A DNA stretch of 64,000 nucleotides from Pseudoxanthobacter soli DSM 19599 (GTDB lineage: Bacteria; Pseudomonadota; Alphaproteobacteria; Rhizobiales; Segnochrobactraceae), in the NCBI RefSeq assembly GCF_900148505.1, contig NZ_FRXO01000004.1, positions 434,001 to 498,000 on the forward strand, written 5' to 3'. Both the position numbers and the translations under genes were made by a program. Shown in pieces: positions 59,722 through 64,000 of this stretch. Position 1 is the first letter of the stretch, and each line of letters starts with the position of its first letter. The notes beneath the pieces are model-generated. The model did no database searches and was not told the origin of the DNA. It saw nothing but the letters and a program-made list of their open reading frames with translations.

Positions 59722-59892
59722 TCACCCCATCATTCCGATGATGTAGATGATCGCGAACGCGATGACGACCAGCGTGATGCCAATGCCGAGAACGTAACGA
59801 ACCCTCTGGCCCGTCACGCCCTGGCGCGATTCCACCGGCGCCTTCACCGGCGCGGCATCGTGTGTGGGCGGCCGCCGATCCGGCTCTGCCAT
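59722..59892 (-). CDS. Small membrane protein (56 residues)
   Basis: The 56-residue protein has a hydrophilic N-terminal half (MAEPDRRPPTHDAAPVKAP) and one C-terminal membrane helix (VLGIGITLVVIAFAIIYIIG). GGAGGCAACC precedes ATG 59892 at ideal spacing. Its stop is close to the convergent DUF188 gene. Function unknown. Confidence 0.7.
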   Translation of the reverse strand: MAEPDRRPPTHDAAPVKAPVESRQGVTGQRVRYVLGIGITLVVIAFAIIYIIGMMG

Positions 59893-60002
59893 GGTTGCCT
59901 CCGCAGTCTTGAACCTGAGAGGACAACACGGGCATGACGGGAGGGTTCCCGTTTGCGCGCGGCCGGCCGCTCAGGAGCGCGCCACGGCATGCCACGGGAG
60001 GC

Positions 60003-61562
60003 TCAATCGAGCACGGCGTGTTCCGCGGATGCGGGCTGGCCTGCAGCCTTGGGCCGACGCAGCAGCAACAGCAGCAGGGCCGTCGGCAGGCAGATCCAGA
60101 GCATGAACTTGAAGTCATCCACATAGGCGATGATAGACGCTTGGGTGGTGACCATCTCGTTCAGAGCCGACAGACCGGTGGTGGTGTTAAGCGGCATTGC
60201 CTGCGCCCACTCCCCGCTCGTGAGCGAGCGATTGAAGGGCGTGACATAATTCACGAGGTCGGAATGCATGACCTGCGTGTTGCGGGACAGCAGGAAGGAC
60301 GTGACGGAGATACCGATCGCGCTGCCGACATTGCGCACCAGGCTCAGCAATGCCGCGGCCTCGGTGCGCAGGGACGAATCGAGCGTCGCGAAGGCGACGA
60401 CCTGCAACGGAATGAACACAAAGCCGAGCCCCAGGCCCTGGATGATGCTGATGATGGAAAGCTCCATCGCGCTGACGTCCGGCGTCCAGCCGGTCATGGC
60501 GTACATCGAGTAGGCGATCAGGCCGATGCCGAACAGCATCAGCAGCCGCGGATCCATCCGCGACGCAAGCCGGCCCGCAATCATCATCGCCGCCATGGTG
60601 CCGACGCCCCGCGGCGCCATCAGCAAGCCGGCCGTCTCGACCGGGTAGCCGCCAAGCCGCTGCAGGTAGGGCGCGAGCAGCGCCGAACTCGCCAGCAGCA
60701 CCATGCCGATGGCGAACATCAACAGGAGGCCGCCGACGACGTTGCGGTCGCGGAACACACGCGGATTGATGAACGGCTTTTCCGCGGTCGCCATGTGGAC
60801 CACGAACAGGTAAAGGCCAAGCCCGGCCAGCACCGTCTCGACGATGATTTCCCGCGATGAGAACCAGTCGATCTGTTCACCGCGATCCAGCATCATCTGC
60901 AGCGCCCCGATGCCGAGGCTGAGGCAGGCGAAGCCCGTCCAGTCGAACCGAAGGCCGGGATTCTTCTCGTCTGCCGGCATGAACGCCATCAGGCCGAGCG
61001 TCGCGAGAAGGCCGAACGGCAGATTGACGTAGAACACCCAGCGCCAGTTGTAGACCTCTGTCAGGTAGCCGCCGAGGGTGGGGCCCAGAATCGGCCCGAC
61101 CATCACGCCCATACCCCAGATCGCCATCGCCGAGCCCCGCTGCTCGGGCGGGTAGATATCGAGCATGGTTGCCTGGGAGAGCGGCACCAGGGCGGCGCCG
61201 AACACACCCTGAAGCAGGCGGAACGCCACCATCTCCACCAGCGACTGCGCGATGCCGCACAGCATCGAGGCGACGGTGAAGCCGATCAGGCAGACGATGA
61301 AGAAATTCTTTCGGCCGAACCGGGTCGACAGCCAGCCCACCGGGCCGGTCATGATCGCCGCCGCGACGATATAGGACGTCAGCACCCAGGTGATCTGGTC
61401 CGCCGTCGCCGACATCGAGCCCTGCATATAAGGCAGCGCAACATTGGCGATCGTCGAATCGAGGGCCTGCATGAGGGTCGCGACCATCGCGCAAACGGTG
61501 ATGATCGCCCGGTTCGGAACGCGGTCGGAGCCCGCGACCGCCGCGGATGTCGATGCGCTCAT
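60003..61562 (-). CDS. emrB: EmrB/QacA-type MFS drug exporter (second copy)
   Basis: The 519-residue DHA2 transporter shows MQALDSTIANVALPYMQGSM, LSTRFGRKNFFIVCLIGF, LLQGVFGAALVPLSQATM, and GPILGPTLGGYLTEVYNWRW. Its sequence is clearly different from emrB1, so the two operons are paralogues with perhaps different substrates. ATG 61562 has AAGGAG upstream. It follows emrA2 by 66 bases in the same direction. Confidence 0.92.
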   Translation of the reverse strand: MSASTSAAVAGSDRVPNRAIITVCAMVATLMQALDSTIANVALPYMQGSMSATADQITWVLTSYIVAAAIMTGPVGWLSTRFGRKNFFIVCLIGFTVASMLCGIAQSLVEMVAFRLLQGVFGAALVPLSQATMLDIYPPEQRGSAMAIWGMGVMVGPILGPTLGGYLTEVYNWRWVFYVNLPFGLLATLGLMAFMPADEKNPGLRFDWTGFACLSLGIGALQMMLDRGEQIDWFSSREIIVETVLAGLGLYLFVVHMATAEKPFINPRVFRDRNVVGGLLLMFAIGMVLLASSALLAPYLQRLGGYPVETAGLLMAPRGVGTMAAMMIAGRLASRMDPRLLMLFGIGLIAYSMYAMTGWTPDVSAMELSIISIIQGLGLGFVFIPLQVVAFATLDSSLRTEAAALLSLVRNVGSAIGISVTSFLLSRNTQVMHSDLVNYVTPFNRSLTSGEWAQAMPLNTTTGLSALNEMVTTQASIIAYVDDFKFMLWICLPTALLLLLLRRPKAAGQPASAEHAVLD

Positions 61563-61628
61563 GGCGCCACTCCTTCCGCCGCCAGCGGCGAGGCTCCGTA
61601 AGCCCCGGGCCGATGGCAGCAATGCCGG

Positions 61629-62891
61629 TCAATGGGCCGTCGTCTTCGCCGTTTCGGGCGCCGCCGCCGCGGAGGGCCGTGCCGCGGCCGAGGGCAGGAA
61701 GCCGCTCCAGAGATCGGAAAGATGGCGGGTGTGACCGGTGTCGATCTCAGCGACCACGCTCATGCCCGCCCGCAGCGGCGGCGCATCGGCAGGTTGTCGC
61801 ACGGCGATACGCACAGGGATGCGCTGCACGACCTTCACCCAGTTGCCGCTCGCGTTCTGGGCCGGCAGGACGGAGAACTCCGCGCCGCTCGCTGGGCTGA
61901 TGCTGGAAACCCGTCCCTGCCAGACCAGGCCGGGATAGGTGTCGACGGAGACCTCCGCCGGATCGCCTTCCTTGACGTCCGTCAGGTCGGTCTCCTTGGC
62001 ATTCGCCTCGATCCAGACATTGTCGCTCGAAACGAGGGCGAACGCCGGCGAATCGGCGGCCAGATACTGGCCCGGCTGGAGGCTGTCGACCTCGGTGACA
62101 GTGCCCGTGAACGGCGCGCGCACCACGGTGTGGTCGAGCTGGCGCTGGAATTCATCCACCTGAGCCTGCGCCTTGAGATAGGCCGGGGCCTTCTCCGGCG
62201 GCAGGGAAGGATCGCCCTTCAGCCGCGCCAGCATCACCTTCGCGACCCGCCGGAGCGATTCGAGCTTCTTCTGATCCGTCTCAAGGCTGTAGCGGGCCTG
62301 ATCGAAGGCAGACTTCGAAACCGAATCACTCTTCACCAGTGTCTGCAGCCGCTCGAACTGCGCCTGGTCCAGATCCACCATCGCCTCCTGCGCGGCGACG
62401 TCGCTCAACATGCGCTGATAATCGGCCTCCATCGACATCACGTCGAGCGCAGCGGAATCCCGATCGGCCTGCGCACCGGCGAGCGCGTACTGGAACGGCT
62501 TGGGGTCGAGACGGAACAACACGTCCCCGGCCTCGACGTGCTCGCCTTCCTTGACGTTGATCGCCTGCACGATGCCAGAGACATCGGTCGCCACCAGCAG
62601 CTTGTCGGCATGGACATAGGCATCGTCGACCGAGACATAGCGACCGCCATTGACCCAGAACCAGCCGGCTCCGACGATGACGACGGCGACGCCACCGAGC
62701 ATCAGCAGACGGCGCATGCCGCCGCGCCGCTTCCGCGCGGGCGCCGCCGCTGCGGCCGGGGGTGGCGCGGCAGCGGTGGCTGCAGCCACAGGCGGCGGGG
62801 CCGCCTCGCGGCGCGGCGCCGGCGTCACCGGCTTTTCGGGCGACGCATCGAGAACGACCTCGTCGGCATCGGTATTCGCGTGATTCAACAT
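61629..62891 (-). CDS. emrA: EmrA-type membrane fusion protein (second copy)
   Basis: The 420-residue adaptor has an N-terminal Pro/Ala-rich tail, a membrane helix (LLMLGGVAVVIVGAGWFWV) and the HlyD barrel-sandwich (YVSVDDAYVHADKLLVATDV). A long hairpin and RAPFTGTVTEVDSLQPGQYL follow. The C-terminal 25 residues are low-complexity. ATG 62891 has AAGGAG upstream. It is the first gene of the emrA2-emrB2 operon and is transcribed away from rpmG. Confidence 0.9.
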   Translation of the reverse strand: MLNHANTDADEVVLDASPEKPVTPAPRREAAPPPVAAATAAAPPPAAAAAPARKRRGGMRRLLMLGGVAVVIVGAGWFWVNGGRYVSVDDAYVHADKLLVATDVSGIVQAINVKEGEHVEAGDVLFRLDPKPFQYALAGAQADRDSAALDVMSMEADYQRMLSDVAAQEAMVDLDQAQFERLQTLVKSDSVSKSAFDQARYSLETDQKKLESLRRVAKVMLARLKGDPSLPPEKAPAYLKAQAQVDEFQRQLDHTVVRAPFTGTVTEVDSLQPGQYLAADSPAFALVSSDNVWIEANAKETDLTDVKEGDPAEVSVDTYPGLVWQGRVSSISPASGAEFSVLPAQNASGNWVKVVQRIPVRIAVRQPADAPPLRAGMSVVAEIDTGHTRHLSDLWSGFLPSAAARPSAAAAPETAKTTAH

Positions 62892-63327
62892 GTGCCGAGT
62901 CTCCTTCGGTGCGTCGCGCGCAGGCAGGACCCGTAGCGGCACCGAGGCCGCGCACCGCATGACCGCGCGCAGGCCACCTGAAAACATCTGAGCATATAAT
63001 ATGGGCTACTTATTAATTCAAAGGCATTCGATTGCATGGCCGCGCCGCAGAGACGCGCGCGTTCCGCATGGCCCCCATCCACCGGACCACCCGGGCGGGC
63101 CGACAGGCGGGCTTCCCGGTCAGAGGCGACGGCCGCATGTCGGCTGATACTTGACTTTATGAGGCGCCTTGGTCATTTTCCGCGCACATCCGAACATCCT
63201 CGGCCCGGGAATGCGGAGATGTCTGCCTTGCGGCAGCGCCTCCTCTTTGGTTGCGAGGAATACTCGGCAAACGGATTCGGGCCGAGGGGCGACTGCCCTG
63301 CCCGCTATCGACCAAGGAATTCCGGCT
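62892..63327. promoter_or_regulatory. Divergent promoter region of emrA2 and rpmG
   Basis: No gene is seen here. For emrA2, the minus strand has TTGAAT (63021-63016), a 17-base spacer and TATATG (62998-62993), within an AT-rich island. For rpmG, TTGACT at 63151-63156 is the best -35, with a weak -10 near 63174. An AAGGAATT Shine-Dalgarno precedes rpmG. Confidence 0.55.
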
Positions 63328-63495
63328 ATGGCCAAAGCCACGACCATCAAGATCAAGCTGCTGTCGACCGCCGACACCGGCTATTTCTACGTGACCAAGA
63401 AGAACTCCCGCACCATGACCGACAAGCTGGTGCAGCGGAAGTACGATCCGGTTGCGAAGAAGCACGTCGAATTCCGCGAAGCCAAGATCAAGTGA
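63328..63495 (+). CDS. rpmG: 50S ribosomal protein L33
   Basis: The 55-residue protein matches alphaproteobacterial L33: [34 protein letters not shown] and [18 protein letters not shown]. It is the Cys-free type, which does not bind zinc. Length is exactly that of the family. Longer upstream frames are not supported. Confidence 0.97.
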   Translation: MAKATTIKIKLLSTADTGYFYVTKKNSRTMTDKLVQRKYDPVAKKHVEFREAKIK

Positions 63496-63572
63496 TCTAC
63501 GCACGCCGCCCGCCACGATAGCGGGATAGGCGTGCAACGGCATCGCTCCCGGCGACGGAACAGATCGAGAGA

Positions 63573-63604
63573 AGCGCGCGTGGTCCTGCCCGCGCGCTTT
63601 TCTG
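63573..63604 (+). terminator. Rho-independent terminator of rpmG
   Basis: An 8-bp GC stem (AGCGCGCG, 10-base loop, CGCGCGCT) is followed directly by TTTCT, 77 bases after the rpmG stop. Confidence 0.85.
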
Positions 63605-63692
63605 CGTTGGAGCGGGGCGCCAACGTGTGAGCCGGCCTCAGATCTCACCCCACCTCGCGTTCCTCTCTACAGGCCGCGGGATGGTGACGATG

Positions 63693-64000
63693 TCAGGCCG
63701 CTTCATCCTTCAGGAAGGAGCGGATGGTCTCCAGGAACTTCGCGATCGAGATCGGCTTGGAAAGATAGGCCTCGCAGCCGCCCTGTCGGATGCGCTCCTC
63801 GTCGCCCTTCATGGCGAAGGCCGTGACGGCGATCACCGGGATCGACTTCAGATCCGGGTCCGCCTTGATGCTCTTCGTGACGTCCAGGCCGGAGATCTCC
63901 GGCAACTGGATATCCATGACAATCAGGTCCGGCCGGCGGGCGCGCACGATTTCCAGGGCCTCGCGGCCATGGCGGCTTTGAAGCGTGGCATAGCCGTGCG
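63693..64000 (-). CDS. divK: DivK-type response regulator, 5' end beyond the window
   Basis: The visible C-terminal 101 residues match DivK: phosphoacceptor Asp in [20 protein letters not shown], the Thr switch in [20 protein letters not shown], and the Lys in [15 protein letters not shown]. DivK is a single-domain regulator that controls CtrA signalling and asymmetric division in alphaproteobacteria. The frame runs open to position 64000, so the N-terminal part is missing only because of the window edge. Confidence 0.95.
   Translation of the reverse strand, partial: HGYATLQSRHGREALEIVRARRPDLIVMDIQLPEISGLDVTKSIKADPDLKSIPVIAVTAFAMKGDEERIRQGGCEAYLSKPISIAKFLETIRSFLKDEAA

Noticed and set aside
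63496-63692. pleD remnant between rpmG and divK
   Set aside because: No coding signal or GGDEF-like segment is present in this short spacer, only the rpmG terminator.

Overview
The window is high-GC DNA from an alphaproteobacterium, most likely of the Hyphomicrobiales (Rhizobiales). The chromosomal genes at the right end point there: a DivK-type response regulator cut by the window edge, rpmG, and two EmrAB-type efflux operons with a TetR regulator. About 54.6 kb of the 64 kb is one integrated, apparently complete temperate phage. Its ends are marked by a 49-bp direct repeat (104-152 and 54723-54771) that is the 3' part of tRNA-Gln(CTG). The intact tRNA gene lies at the right junction (54724-54797, minus), next to a tyrosine integrase that keeps all its catalytic residues.

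Phage layout, left to right. (1) 153-11468, plus strand: accessory cargo that converges on the late genes. It holds an OLD-type ATPase/TOPRIM nuclease with an unknown neighbour (474-3237), a tightly coupled nine-gene run with a ParB-like protein, HTH proteins and a SRAP/YedK-type protein (3927-7645), and an AT-rich two-gene module coding for a large helical protein and a predicted PD-(D/E)XK-like nuclease (7703-11157). (2) 11503-37058, minus strand: the late operon. Read in its own direction it runs NusG-like protein, gpZ-like protein, terminase (Nu1/A type), portal, gpW-like joiner, S49 protease with nested scaffold, decoration protein, capsid E, then a Mu-type contractile tail in Mu gene order (sheath, tube, frameshifted chaperone, tape measure, gp43 to gp48), fibres, endolysin and holin-like genes. 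The virion is therefore a chimera of a lambda-like head and a Mu-like tail. (3) 37059-43329, mostly minus strand: replication and regulation (SF3/D5-like ATPase, TOPRIM primase, GcrA-like factor, CII-like protein, Cro-like repressor). It contains a hicAB module in reverse orientation and an array of GGTGGTGCA repeats that may be the replication origin. (4) 43424-45051, plus strand: the lysogeny module, with an XRE repressor, a small membrane protein and a putative abortive-infection (putAbiC-type) membrane protein. (5) 45189-54647, plus strand: the rightward early operon, with a secreted SNase-like nuclease, an HD hydrolase, a GapR-like/RMF-like fusion, an AAA+ ATPase, a large ParB-like protein, an excisionase and the integrase.

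The parts fit a temperate life cycle. The two early promoters, leftward at about 43340 and rightward at about 45130, are nearly identical over about 30 bp and carry the same CTGAA/TTCAG half-sites. One repressor could therefore silence both arms. The NusG paralogue lies just before the 25-kb late operon and may act as a processive antiterminator. Three sets of genes look like defence or superinfection-exclusion cargo: the OLD module, the AT-rich nuclease module and the putAbiC-type gene.

To the right of the tRNA (54798-64000) the chromosome carries tetR, emrA1-emrB1 (plus), a DUF188 protein, a small membrane protein, emrB2 and emrA2 (minus), rpmG (plus) and the C-terminal part of divK (minus). 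Functions are assigned from motifs, gene order and start-site reasoning only; no database search was possible.
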